From Vibrio variabilis (lineage in GTDB: Bacteria > Pseudomonadota > Gammaproteobacteria > Enterobacterales > Vibrionaceae): a DNA stretch of 64,000 nucleotides. This document shows, piece by piece, positions 47,128 to 56,702 of the stretch. The DNA is taken from positions 186,001 to 250,000 of the forward strand of contig NZ_JYJK01000073.1 of the NCBI RefSeq assembly GCF_003263785.1, read 5' to 3'. Within the stretch, counting starts at the first letter, position 1, and every line of letters begins with the position of its first letter. Position numbers and translations under genes: made by a program. The notes beneath the pieces were generated by a model. It did no database searches and had not been told where the DNA came from. It saw only the letters and a list, made by a program, of their open reading frames with translations.

Positions 47128-47397
47128 ATGAAAAAGATTATGGTTGTATGCGGAAATGGTCTTGGTACTTCACTGATGATGGAAATGGCAGTTAAAGAAG
47201 TAGCAGGTAAAATTGGTCTGGATGCCGAAGTTGATCATGAAGATCTATCATCTGCAGCGTCAAGCACTGCTGATATTTGGGTAGCTGCAACAGACGTTGC
47301 TAACCAACTAGCTGACGCTGGTAAAGAAAACATTGTAAGCCTTGCGAATATTTTTGATAAAGCTTCTATCGAAGAACAATTGAAAAAGTTCATGTAA
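47128..47397 (+). CDS. PTS EIIB, ascorbate/galactitol type
   Basis: 89 residues, UlaB-like. MKKIMVVCGNGLGTSLMMEM holds the phospho-Cys (Cys8) and P-loop CGNGLGTS. It accepts phosphate from the IIA protein and passes it to substrate at the IIC channel. First gene of the operon IIB-IIC-IIA; 12 bases before IIC. Confidence 0.92.
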   Translation: MKKIMVVCGNGLGTSLMMEMAVKEVAGKIGLDAEVDHEDLSSAASSTADIWVAATDVANQLADAGKENIVSLANIFDKASIEEQLKKFM

Positions 47398-47409
47398 GGA
47401 ACCGTTGTA

Positions 47410-48666
47410 ATGCAAAATTTCTTCGAGTTTATGCTTGGCTTATTAAAAGAGCCGGCAATCATGGTAGGTCTAATAGCTTTCGTGGGCTTAATTGCCCAGA
47501 AAGCTGATGTATCGACCATTCTAAAAGGCACTATTAAAACCGTAATGGGTTTCCTAATTTTGGGTTTCGGTGCTGGCGCACTTGTTGGCGCACTAAATAA
47601 TTTCTCTACTGTATTTACAGAAGCCTTTGGCGTAAGTGGTGTTATTCCGAATAACGAAGCAATTGTTGCTCTAGCACAAGAAGCGTTCGGTTACGAAATG
47701 GCACTAATTATGTTTTTCGCATTCCTTGTGAATATTATTTTAGCGCGCTTCACTCCGCTAAAGTTTATTTTCCTTACAGGTCACCACACCATGTTTATGT
47801 CTATGCTGGTTGCGGTAATCCTGTCTACAGCGGAAATTCAAGGTGCGATGCTAGTGGCTATGGGCTCTATTATCGTTGGTTCGCTGATGGTTATCATGCC
47901 TGCTCTAGCACAGAAATATACTGTAAAAGTAATGGGCACTGACCAGCTAGCTATGGGTCACTTCTCAACGTTCTCGTACCTTATTGCGGGCTTCGTTGGT
48001 AGCAAGTTCGGTGATGCATCTAAATCAACAGAAGATATCAACGTACCAAAGAGCCTAATGTTCTTGCGTGATACGCCTGTTGCGGTTGCAACGACTATGG
48101 CTATCTTCTTCATGTTTGCTTCTATCTTTGCAGGTGGCGAATTTGTAGAAAGCGTGTCTGGCGGTCAAAACTGGGTTGTGTTCACCTTTATGCAATCACT
48201 AACGTTTGCCGGCGGTGTGTACATTGTTCTTCAGGGTGTGAAAATGTTGATTGCGGAAATCGTTCCAGCATTTAAAGGCATCTCTGACAAGCTAGTACCG
48301 GGCGCAAAACCAGCACTAGACTGTCCAATGGTATTCCCAGTTGCGCCTAATGCAGTATTGATTGGTTTCCTATCGTCCTTCTCTGCTGGTCTTGTGGCTA
48401 TGGGTATCCAAGGTGCATTTGACTGGACGATTATTGTAGCCGGTGTTGTACCTCACTTCTTCGTAGGTGGCGCAGCAGGTGTTTATGGTAACGCGATGGG
48501 TGGTCTACGCGGTGCGGTTCTTGGTGCATTCACCCAAGGTCTATGTATCTCGTTCCTACCAATGCTACTGCTACCGGTTCTAGGTGGTCTTGGTCTAGAA
48601 GCAACAACGTTTGCTGACTTTGACTTCGGTGTTGTTGGTCTAATTCTAGGTTGGTTGGTTCAATGA
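47410..48666 (+). CDS. PTS EIIC, ascorbate (UlaA) family channel
   Basis: 418 residues with about eleven hydrophobic helices. MQNFFEFMLGLLKEPAIMVGLIAFVGLIAQKAD, FTPLKFIFLTGHHTMFMSML and VAPNAVLIGFLSSFSAGLVA, VPHFFVGGAAGVYGNAMGG are conserved in the UlaA/SgaT family. It carries the substrate through the membrane; in E. coli the family member takes ascorbate. The stop overlaps the IIA start (ATGA). Confidence 0.92.
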   Translation: MQNFFEFMLGLLKEPAIMVGLIAFVGLIAQKADVSTILKGTIKTVMGFLILGFGAGALVGALNNFSTVFTEAFGVSGVIPNNEAIVALAQEAFGYEMALIMFFAFLVNIILARFTPLKFIFLTGHHTMFMSMLVAVILSTAEIQGAMLVAMGSIIVGSLMVIMPALAQKYTVKVMGTDQLAMGHFSTFSYLIAGFVGSKFGDASKSTEDINVPKSLMFLRDTPVAVATTMAIFFMFASIFAGGEFVESVSGGQNWVVFTFMQSLTFAGGVYIVLQGVKMLIAEIVPAFKGISDKLVPGAKPALDCPMVFPVAPNAVLIGFLSSFSAGLVAMGIQGAFDWTIIVAGVVPHFFVGGAAGVYGNAMGGLRGAVLGAFTQGLCISFLPMLLLPVLGGLGLEATTFADFDFGVVGLILGWLVQ

Positions 48667-49112
48667 GTATCTTTAATCTAATCGGCGATAACGGCATCGT
48701 TATCTGCAACGAAGAAAATCTATCGGTTGACGCAGCACTGGACATCACTTGTTCAAAGCTACTAGAGCAAGGCAAGGTTGAAGCAAGCTACCTTGAAGCT
48801 ATCAAAGAGAAGCACAAAGAAATCGGTGCTTACTATGTACTGGCTCCAAAGATTGCAATGCCTCACGCTCGCCCAGAAGACGGTGTAAACGAAGCGGCGC
48901 TTCAAGTGACTGTGTTCAAGAACGGTGTGGATTTAGAGTCAGAAGATAACGGTGACGTTTACTTCTCAATCACACTAGCGGCAATGGATTCAGACAGCCA
49001 CATCCAAACCATTATGGCGCTGGCTGAACTGTTCCAAAACGAAGATGACGTTGACGCTATCATCGCTGCACAAAACGAAGCTGAGATTATTGAGATTCTG
49101 AAAAAGTACTAA
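48663..49112 (+). CDS. PTS EIIA, fructose/mannitol/ascorbate type
   Basis: 149 residues from ATG at 48663, which overlaps the IIC stop. YVLAPKIAMPHARPEDGVNEAAL carries the phospho-His of PTS_EIIA_2 domains (UlaC/FruA/MtlA type). It takes phosphate from HPr and hands it to EIIB. Terminator 25 bases downstream. Confidence 0.92.
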   Translation: MSIFNLIGDNGIVICNEENLSVDAALDITCSKLLEQGKVEASYLEAIKEKHKEIGAYYVLAPKIAMPHARPEDGVNEAALQVTVFKNGVDLESEDNGDVYFSITLAAMDSDSHIQTIMALAELFQNEDDVDAIIAAQNEAEIIEILKKY

Positions 49113-49137
49113 CCTCAATAAGATACGCTTGAAATAG

Positions 49138-49173
49138 AAAGCCCTTGTATGCAGATACAAGGGCTTTTTTTAT
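49138..49173 (+). terminator. Terminator of the PTS operon
   Basis: AAAGCCCTTGTAT-GCAG-ATACAAGGGCTTT perfect 13-base stem followed by a T run (positions 49138-49150 and 49155-49167). Confidence 0.93.
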
Positions 49174-49186
49174 GAAGTCGAATTGT

Positions 49187-49477
49187 CTATTTGATTTCTT
49201 CAGCGGCCAAGTGCAACGCGCGCTCTTTATCGAACATTTCCGCATTAAAGATGACAAAACCGTTGAACAAGATGCCACTAGTTACTTGAGGTCGCCCTTT
49301 AAAGCCCGCCGATGCTAGCCTTTGACATACTGCGTCAGGCGCCGATTGATAAACAACATCCAAAAAGGGCAGCTGGCCATCGGTTACTATGCCCTGCGCG
49401 TTAAACTGCTCAATCGCGTCTGCAAATAGGTCTGAGTCGGTGTGTTCAATGATCTCAATAACGTGTTCCAATCGCAT
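49187..49477 (-). CDS. Hypothetical small protein
   Basis: 96 residues, ATG at 49477 (MRLEHVIEIIEHTDSDLFAD). Acidic, no membrane segment, alternating helix and strand (GIVTDGQLPFLDVVYQSAPDAVCQRLASAGFKGRPQVTSGILFNGFVIFN). I recognise no family. It stands alone between the PTS terminator and the EamA gene. Confidence 0.65.
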   Translation of the reverse strand: MRLEHVIEIIEHTDSDLFADAIEQFNAQGIVTDGQLPFLDVVYQSAPDAVCQRLASAGFKGRPQVTSGILFNGFVIFNAEMFDKERALHLAAEEIK

Positions 49478-49578
49478 GTATTACTCAATTCCATTTTAAT
49501 CATAGAGTTACTGCCAGAGTGTACACTAGTTCTCGCCCCGGTTACATGGATTGGATCAATGTCATTCTTGCCGTATTT

Positions 49579-50490
49579 TTAGATCGCGAGCGCGATAACA
49601 AGACCCGCACTCACTAAAGCCACCCCAAAAATACGCGTATTGAGCCACGGCTCTTTGAGAAACCACATCCCCATAAATACACCAAAGATGATACTGACTT
49701 GGCGAAGCGCGACCACATAGCTAACATTCTCAACCATCGTCATTGCAAACAATACAATGCCGTAAGTCAGCCCCATCATGACACCAGCGATAGATGACTG
49801 ACGCTTGTATTTCCAAGTTAACGAAAGCTGTTCAAACTGCCGAGTGATAAGTAGCCATATCAAGAGTAACACTGCGATACCAGCCGTTTGTAATCCTAGG
49901 TAGAGGATAGCTATGTGGTGAGGAGTCAAAGCAGAGGTCTCGGTCATCAACCAGTTAACCCCTCTTTGTCGACAATTGATAGATGGTGGTACCAATAGCC
50001 GCCACAAACGCCCATAATACGCCAAGGTTGGCATAAGCACTCACCGTCAGTTGTCTAAAGGTTTTAATAGGCACCAGTAAACAACCCAACGTTAGAATCG
50101 CAAACCCTATCCAAGCACTGACTTCAAGCGATTGGCCAATGAACCAAGCACCAACGCCAACCATTAATACGGGCAGCGCACGCGCAATGGGATAGATAAC
50201 ACCAACGTCGCCCTGCTTATAGGCATTGAGAAGCCCCACCAAATAAATCACCTGCCAACAGCACTCAAACCAAGCAGTCCCCAAAAGTGAGCGGAAACGT
50301 TGCTGCTCCCGATTTGGACAAAACACCAAACCATAAACGGGGCAAGTAGTAAGCATTGAGAAAGCGCAGCACCTAAAGTAAAGGAGTAGCCAGAGCCGCT
50401 GTTTGATTTACCAAGAATATTCCAACCCGCGTGAAGGAGTGCGGAGAAAATGACGAGAAGTGCAGCGTAAAGAGTCAAAACAAAATCCAT
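49579..50490 (-). CDS. EamA/DMT family transporter (two frameshifts)
   Basis: Restored length about 303 residues, ten TM helices as in DMT exporters. ATG at 50490 (MDFVLTLYAALLVIFSALLHAGWNIL). First EamA repeat: FWG-TAWFECCWQVIYLVGLLNAYKQGDVGVIYPIARALPVLMVG; second: AGVMMGLTYGIVLFAMTMVENVSYVVALRQVSIIFGVFMGMWFLKEPW. The R-x-x-P and L-K-E-P blocks are family typical. The C4 run at 50279-50282 is one short, and the C4 run at 49959-49962 has one too many. It is 77 bases downstream of phnR's stop on the same strand side. Substrate unknown. Confidence 0.85.
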
Positions 50491-50566
50491 GTAGAAAAAC
50501 AAAGCAGCATTAATACAATGCTGCTTGGTGTAGAGGCGTAGTACTAGTAGAAACTAGAGAGAAGAA

Positions 50567-51274
50567 CTAACGTTCAAGCTGAGCGATAGACTCTATGCTG
50601 ATGGCATCATGGCGCCAATACTCAATATCACAATCAATCAGCTCACCATGTTGATTGTAATTGATGCGCTCAACCATCATTGCTGGGGTGCCCGATGTCG
50701 CTCTTAATGCTTGAGCCACTTCGCCTAACAGTGAAGTTGTCGTCACGCGATACTTCACCTTGGCATAAACCACGCCGTATTTTTCACGATAAATATCTGT
50801 CAGCGACGCGCCAGCTAAATCAAGGTTGAGCAATTCAGGAAACTTCTCAGGCCTGATGAAGTTGGTGACAAAAACGACTGGACGCTCTTCTAGAAAACGC
50901 ACCCTATCAACCCGATAAATATCAGAGAATGGCGGCAGTTCAAGCAGTTGCGCCGCTTGTTTGGTCGTTAGGATCCCTTTTGCCGACAGAAGCTCGGTAC
51001 GCGGCTGCCTATTTTGAGCAATCGCCATATTGGTAAAGTTGAGTGTTTGCGTTGGGTCATAGCGCAGTGGCTCTGGTGAGATAAACCAGCCTCGGCGATC
51101 CTCGCGATAAATGCGCCCTTCTGCTTCAAGCAATGAAAGTGCCTCTCGCAAAGTGACACGGGTGGTGTCAAATGACTCTGCTAGCTTTCGCTCTGCAGGT
51201 AGCTTTTGTCTTGGAGACAGCATTCCTGACTCAATTTGCTCAACGATAGCGTCTTTAATTTTTACGTATTGCAC
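50567..51274 (-). CDS. phnR: GntR family regulator PhnR (HutC/UTRA type)
   Basis: 235 residues. HTH: LPAERKLAESFDTTRVTLREALSLLEAEGRIYREDRRGWFIS, then a UTRA effector-binding domain (LELPPFSDIYRVDRVRFLEERPVVFVTNF...INYNQHGELIDCDIEYWRHDAISI). It is encoded beside the AEP transporter, so it fits PhnR, the phosphonate-utilisation regulator. Three sites of the HutC-type GT-N-TA-N-AC pattern lie before phnS, phnT and phnW. Confidence 0.9.
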   Translation of the reverse strand: MQYVKIKDAIVEQIESGMLSPRQKLPAERKLAESFDTTRVTLREALSLLEAEGRIYREDRRGWFISPEPLRYDPTQTLNFTNMAIAQNRQPRTELLSAKGILTTKQAAQLLELPPFSDIYRVDRVRFLEERPVVFVTNFIRPEKFPELLNLDLAGASLTDIYREKYGVVYAKVKYRVTTTSLLGEVAQALRATSGTPAMMVERINYNQHGELIDCDIEYWRHDAISIESIAQLER

Positions 51275-51323
51275 TTGGCATCCTTATATCAATCGTCATT
51301 ACCCACGATCCTACATTTCAATA

Positions 51324-53065
51324 TTAGCGTTTACGCCAAGCTTGAGTCTTTGCTTCAAACAACTTTCCGACCAACATGTGCAGCAGTTTCGCAATAGCCG
51401 CGGAAAGCATAATCATCACCGCCATCGCTGCTGCGCTGCCCGTTTGGCCAGCATCATCCATGTTCAGTACTGCCACTGACGCTGGAATCGTATTGGTTGA
51501 ATACAAGAATACTACTGCCGACGTCGTTGTTAAAGCGTTGATAAATAGATATATGGCAATGTCCAACACCGCCGGCAAACAACACGGCAATGACACTTTG
51601 AAAAACAGCTTATACTGGGGCAGTTTGACAGATGCAGCTGTGGCCTCAATCTCAGCCGGTAGCTGCTTAAGAGCGGTTAGCGCCGTCATATGTCCCACAG
51701 TGTAGTAATGCACTACGGTATTAATTACCAAGAACGCCATGGTGCCATAAAGCACGCCCAATGGGTTGTTGGCATCATTGAAGTAGAAAATGTAACCCAA
51801 GCCCAATACCAAACCCGGCACTGCCATCGGGATCACACTCATCATTTGCATCGCTTGGCGAATTGGCGCGAACGCACGACCTTTTTCAATGCAGTAAGCG
51901 CCGACAAAAATCACCACTGAGCCGATGATCGCAGTCCAAGTCGCCAGCTTCAATGAGTTAAAGTAAGGGCTCCAGCCATAGGTGCTCATTTCAGCAAAGT
52001 TATAGTTGTTTAGTGTTAGGCTTTGTTCCACGGCCAGAAAGTCACTAACGAGCCATACACCGCCATGCCCAATACTGCCAGCACAGCAAGAGACACCAGC
52101 AAACAGTATACAAAACATAGCGAATCACGGAACTTGTTCGGTGACGGCTGATAAGGCACCGAGCGCGTGTCGAGCATGCTCTTTTGCTTTTTCTGAACCC
52201 AGCGGTCTACGGCAAATGCAAGTACCGCGGGCAACAGCAGCAAAATACTCGTCACCGCACCCATAGAAAAGTTTTGCTGTCCGACGACCTGCTTAAAGAT
52301 ATCTGTCGCCAAGACACTGTAACTGCCACCGATCACTTTTGGCACACCAAAGTCGCACACCACCAGAGTAAATACCACGATGAGCGTGCTAATCACACCG
52401 TATTTCGCAGCGGGTAACGTCACCATGAAGAAGGTTTTGATTGGTGATGTTTTTAGTGCTCTCGCCGCTTCATACAAACGCGCGTCAGAGGTTCGCAGTG
52501 AGGTGGTTAAAATCATTAATGCATGGGGAAACGTCCAGAAGATCAAACCAAGGGAAACACCAATCAAACCATACACAGAATGTCCTTGCAGCAACTCCTT
52601 CGCGATGCCCTGATTACCAAATAAAAAGATCAAGCTGATAGCAGGTAGCAAAGAAGGTGCGAGGATTGGCGCGGTACCCATCAAATGAAATAGTCCTTTA
52701 AATGGCATGCAAGAGCGAGTCAAAGCAAACGCATAGCCGAATGCCAACACACCTACAACAACCGTCACAATAAGGCCTAAAGTCATGGTGTTGCTGAGTG
52801 AGAACCAAAGGCTGTCGGTGGCAAAGTAGTTGGCAAAGTTAGCGAGTCCAACAAACTCTCCTTCACTGTTTTGCAAACTCTTTTTCACCATCGCCCAAAG
52901 CGGCATAAGAATGAACAGCGCCATTCCAACAAACAGCACAGTTAACAGAGTGAAAAGCACCATGTTGTCTTTGCTCAGTTTCGCCGTCACATGCTGTGCA
53001 GTGAATGTTGCTGCTCGCTGTCTCATAGTCTGACTCGCATTTAATGTTGAAGTTATCTGCATCAT
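51324..53065 (-). CDS. AEP ABC transporter permease, fused PhnU-PhnV form (frameshifted)
   Basis: Restored length about 580 residues: two ABC-permease repeats in one chain. Repeat one: LIFLFGNQGIAKELLQGHSVYGLIGVSLGLIFWTFPHALMILTTSLRTSDARLYEAARAL (EAA loop). Repeat two: AAIGSV... with LPAEIEATAASVKLPQYKLFFKVSLPC (second EAA loop). In Salmonella these are the separate proteins PhnU and PhnV. One T is missing from the T3 run at 52022-52024; the repair gives WPWNKSLTLNNYNF across the junction. GAGG before ATG at 53065; a second ATG follows. Transports 2-aminoethylphosphonate with PhnS and PhnT. Confidence 0.9.
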
Positions 53066-53071
53066 CGGCCT

Positions 53072-54177
53072 CTACGCTGCAGCGCCCAGTGATGATTTGC
53101 TGCTGGCGTAACCTAACAGGCCATCTTCTGCAAACTCGATATAACGAATGTCGTTGCGGCGCAAATCAAGTTCGTTCACTCGCTTGATAGGCACATCGAT
53201 GTAGATAGCGCTGAGGTCGGGGCATGCTGCATCTGAACTTCGACGCGATAAAACGCCCCTTGAAACTCTTTCGCCAATACTTTTACCGGAATGGCATTGG
53301 ATGCTCGCTCAACAAAGCGCAGCCCTTCTGGTCGCACGGCGAGGTCAAAAATATCGCCTTGCTCGAGCGTCATATTGTCCAAGGTTGGCAGCGGCAACAT
53401 GCTTTCCGCGATACGTAAACTGGTGGTCGATGCAACCGAGGCTTCTATGAAGTTCATGCTGCCAACAAAATCCGCCACGAAGCGAGTCGCGGGCTTTTCA
53501 TACACCTCTTGCGGCGTACCTACTTGTTCAATGACGCCGTGGTTCATGACCACGATGCGATCGGCCATTGATAACGCTTCTTCTTGATCGTGAGTCACCA
53601 TGATTGTGGTGATACCGAGCCTACGCTGCATCTGACAAATTTCTTCACGAAGATGAGTACGCACTTTCGCATCCAGAGCCGACAGAGGTTCATCCAACAA
53701 TAACAGACCGGGAGACAACGCCAGTGCGCGCGCCAACGCTACACGCTGCTGCTGCCCGCCCGAGAGTTGATTTGGGTACTTGTTTCCAGACGTCGGTAGA
53801 CCAATCATCTCTAGCCAGTGCTCGACTTTCTCCAGCGCTTCTTTGTTGGTCATACCCTGATTTTTAAGTCCAACCGCAATGTTTTCCTGCACCGTTAGAT
53901 TTGGAAATAGCGCGTAAGATTGAAACACAATTCCGAAGTCGCGCTTTTCCGGTGGCAGAAAAGTAGTCTCTTGATCCGCTTGATGAATTTCACCGGAGGT
54001 TGGAAGATCCAATCCGGCGATAGCACGCAACAAAGTGGTTTTTCCGCAGCCCGATGGGCCAAGGAAGCAGACAAACTCGCCTTTATTGATGGCAAGCGAA
54101 ATTTGTTTTAATGCCGTGAACTGACCGAACTGTTTCACCACATTTTTGATATTTAGATAAGGGTTGGATACTGTCAT
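53072..54177 (-). CDS. phnT: AEP ABC transporter ATP-binding protein PhnT (frameshifted)
   Basis: Restored length 368 residues from ATG at 54177, with GGAGAG 6 bases before it. Walker A GPSGCGKTTLL, Q-loop QSYALFPN, signature LSGGQQQRVALARAL, Walker B LLLLDEPLSALD, switch VTHDQEEAL, then a TOBE-like C-terminal part. The G4 run at 53219-53222 is one base short; the repaired C-terminus reads DLSAIYIDVPIKRVNELDL and ends at 53072, 7 bases before the permease start. Confidence 0.93.
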
Positions 54178-54191
54178 CGTCGTCTCTCCAA

Positions 54192-54203
54192 TGGTATATA
54201 CCA
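54192..54203. promoter_or_regulatory. PhnR-like operator before phnT
   Basis: TGGTATATACCA, a perfect 12-base palindrome with the HutC-type core GT-A-TA-T-AC, 15 bases before the phnT start. Confidence 0.65.
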
Positions 54204-54303
54204 AATTTAAATCTGGTTTATTTCATCGGCATGACAGTTTTGTAGCAGGTAGATTGCAGTGCAGAATTTTTTGAACTGGTTTATTGGCTTTCATTAAAAC
54301 GAC

Positions 54304-54331
54304 AATGGGGCGATCTCTTGATCGCCCCATT
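54304..54331 (-). other. Stem-loop between phnS and phnT
   Basis: AATGGGGCGATC-TCTT-GATCGCCCCATT, perfect 12-base stem 19 bases after the phnS stop, without a T run. Likely a partial terminator or 3'-end stabiliser that keeps phnS mRNA more abundant than the membrane genes. Confidence 0.7.
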
Positions 54332-54349
54332 AGAATTTACACAAGTCTA

Positions 54350-55357
54350 TTAGGATTTCGGTTCAGACTTAGCATCAAACTTCTGAGACCAAGTTTTAAG
54401 AACCTCAGCTCGTTCTGCCCCCATCTTACCAAAGTCCATCTCGGCCATCGCCCCTTGAACTTCAGGGTAGTTGTTAACATTACCGGTTACCGCTTTATGA
54501 GCAACCACCGGGTAAGATTCAACATACAGCTCGTTTGCCGACTTAGACACAGACCAATCTACGACGCGCTTAGCCGCATCCGATTCTTTCACCAAACCAA
54601 CGGCTTCTGACTCCCAGCCAATCCCTTTTGGCGTGATCACTGCAAGAGGCGCGCCTTGGTTAATCAGCTTAGCACCACGAACCGCCATAGAAATACCGAT
54701 AGCGACCTCACCCATTCCTGCTTGGACGCATGGCTTAGAGCCTGAGTGCGTGTAATGTGCAATGTTTTTATCGAGATTTTTCATGTAGTTCCAAGCTTGG
54801 TCTTCACCCATGTTTTGGAGCCAAGCGGAGACTTGCATATAACCTGTACCTGAAGATGCCGGGTTTGGCATCGCGATATGACCTTGATATATCGGCTTGG
54901 TCAAATCTTCCCAAGATTGTGGTTTTGGAAGGTTAAGCTGCTTAGCCACGGCTTCGTTAAAACAGATAGCGTTAAAGAAAGCATCATTACCAAACCATGC
55001 TTGGTTTGACTGGGGATCATTCAGGCTCGGCTTCAGGTCTTCTAGTCCTTTCGGCGCATATGGCTTAAGCACACCCTCTTCTTTTAGCAATGCCATGGAA
55101 GAGCCAGCCAAACCCCAAACCACTTCAGCACGCGGGTTGTTTTTCTCCGCCAAAAGCTTCGCTGTCATGATACCCGTTGAGTCGCGAACCCATTTGATTT
55201 TCACGTCTGGGTTCTCTTTCTCGAATGCATTCTTGTATTTCGCAAGAATGTCCGTTTCGAAAGCGGTGTACACAGTGACTTCTGTTGCTGCTAATGCGTT
55301 AGTGGCTAATAGAGAAACCAGTGTAGCCAGTGTTCCCTTCATCAAACGGTTTTTCAT
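54350..55357 (-). CDS. phnS: AEP ABC transporter substrate-binding protein PhnS
   Basis: 335 residues. Signal peptide MKNRLMKGTLATLVSLLATNALAA, then a periplasmic binding fold (EVTVYTAFETDILAKYKNAFEKENPDVKIKWVRDSTG). WGLAGSSMALL and GHIAMPNPASSGTGYMQVSAWLQ are family blocks of the AEP/iron-type group. It delivers 2-aminoethylphosphonate to the permease. First gene of the phnS-T-UV transcript, divergent from phnW. Confidence 0.93.
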   Translation of the reverse strand: MKNRLMKGTLATLVSLLATNALAATEVTVYTAFETDILAKYKNAFEKENPDVKIKWVRDSTGIMTAKLLAEKNNPRAEVVWGLAGSSMALLKEEGVLKPYAPKGLEDLKPSLNDPQSNQAWFGNDAFFNAICFNEAVAKQLNLPKPQSWEDLTKPIYQGHIAMPNPASSGTGYMQVSAWLQNMGEDQAWNYMKNLDKNIAHYTHSGSKPCVQAGMGEVAIGISMAVRGAKLINQGAPLAVITPKGIGWESEAVGLVKESDAAKRVVDWSVSKSANELYVESYPVVAHKAVTGNVNNYPEVQGAMAEMDFGKMGAERAEVLKTWSQKFDAKSEPKS

Positions 55358-55376
55358 TGTCGTCTCCAGTTAGATT

Positions 55377-55388
55377 TGGTCTGTACCA
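55377..55388. promoter_or_regulatory. PhnR-like operator before phnS
   Basis: TGGTCTGTACCA, TGGT-N4-ACCA with core GTCTGTAC, one base from the HutC-type pattern. It lies 20 bases before the phnS start. Confidence 0.6.
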
Positions 55389-55573
55389 GTTGATACAAAC
55401 CACCTTAATTTTGGTTTATGACGATTAAATGAACGAAAAGTGGCAGTTTTACTAAATTAAGTTGGATTGGACGGCTAATTAAAGCGGCTTTTCCTACGTG
55501 TGAAACTTTTATGAATATTGATTTTGATACTTTACGACGCGTATTTTCGATTGCTAGAGTAATCGCAACTTAT

Positions 55574-55585
55574 TGGTATAGTCCA
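55574..55585. promoter_or_regulatory. PhnR-like operator before phnW
   Basis: TGGTATAGTCCA, same frame as the other two sites with one base changed in the right arm, 15 bases before the phnW ATG at 55600. It overlaps a possible -10 element TATAGT. Confidence 0.55.
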
Positions 55586-55599
55586 AACCGAGAATCAAG

Positions 55600-56702
55600 A
55601 TGAAAAACGAATACTTGCTATTAACTCCGGGTCCGCTATCGACGACTGAAACCGTGCGCGAAGCATGTTAAAAGACTGGTGTACATGGGATGACGACTAC
55701 AACAAAGATATTGTCGAGGTCATTCGCGCTAAACTGACTCAACTTGCCACGAAGCAAGCGGGCTACACCAGTGTATTAATGCAAGGCAGCGGCACCGCGT
55801 CAGTCGAGGCGACAATTGGTAGTACTATTACTTCAAAGGGCAAATTGCTGGTTGTCGACAATGGTGCCTACGGCGCTCGTATTGCGCAGATTGCTCACTA
55901 CCTAAATATCGAAACCCGTGTCATTGCACCAGGCGAAGTCAGCAGACCAAACCTAGATGAGATTGCCAACATCCTAGAGCAAGACAGTGCCATTACGCAT
56001 GTTGCGATTGTTCACTGCGAAACCACAACTGGCATGCTTAACCCTATTGAAGCGGTCATCAAACTAGCAAAGCAACATGACAAAACAGTGATCCTTGATG
56101 CGATGTCGAGTTTTGGTGGCATCCCAATGGATATTGGTGAGCTCGGTATCGACTTTATGATTAGCTCTGCCAACAAATGCATTCAGGGCGTTCCGGGCTT
56201 TGGATTTGTGGTTGCCAAGCAATCAGAACTAGAAAAATGCCAAGGCCAAGCGCGCTCACTCAGCCTAGACCTCTATGATCAATGGCACTGCATGGAAGTG
56301 AACCACGGCAAGTGGCGCTTCACCTCCCCTACTCATACTGTACGTGCTTTCTATCAAGCACTTATAGAACTTGAACAAGAGGGCGGCATTGAAGCGCGTT
56401 TCAATCGCTATCAAACCAACCAAAAAACATTGGTCGAAGGTATGCGCTCTTTGGGCTTCCGCACACTGTTAAACGATGATCTTCACTCCCCAATCATTAC
56501 CTCGTTTTACTCACCTGAGCACAGTGACTACCAGTTCAAAGCGTTCTATGAACGCTTGAAAGAGCAGGGTTTTGTTATCTACCCCGGCAAAGTGTCCAAT
56601 GCCGATTGCTTCCGAATTGGCAACATTGGTGACGTGCATCCAGCGGACATTAAGCGCTTAATCAGCGCCGTGAAAAACGCAATGTACTGGGAGCTAGCGT
56701 AA
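55600..56702 (+). CDS. phnW: 2-aminoethylphosphonate-pyruvate transaminase (frameshifted)
   Basis: Restored length 367 residues, as for PhnW. It begins [23 protein letters not shown], then [23 protein letters not shown] Lys in [21 protein letters not shown], and [22 protein letters not shown] at the C-terminus. The reaction moves the amino group of AEP to pyruvate, giving phosphonoacetaldehyde and alanine. One C is missing at 55664 (GCCATG). The stop overlaps the pbfA start (TAATG). Confidence 0.95.

Noticed and set aside
49087..49278. 63-residue minus-strand frame
   Set aside because: Covers the PTS terminator and overlaps a better-supported small gene.
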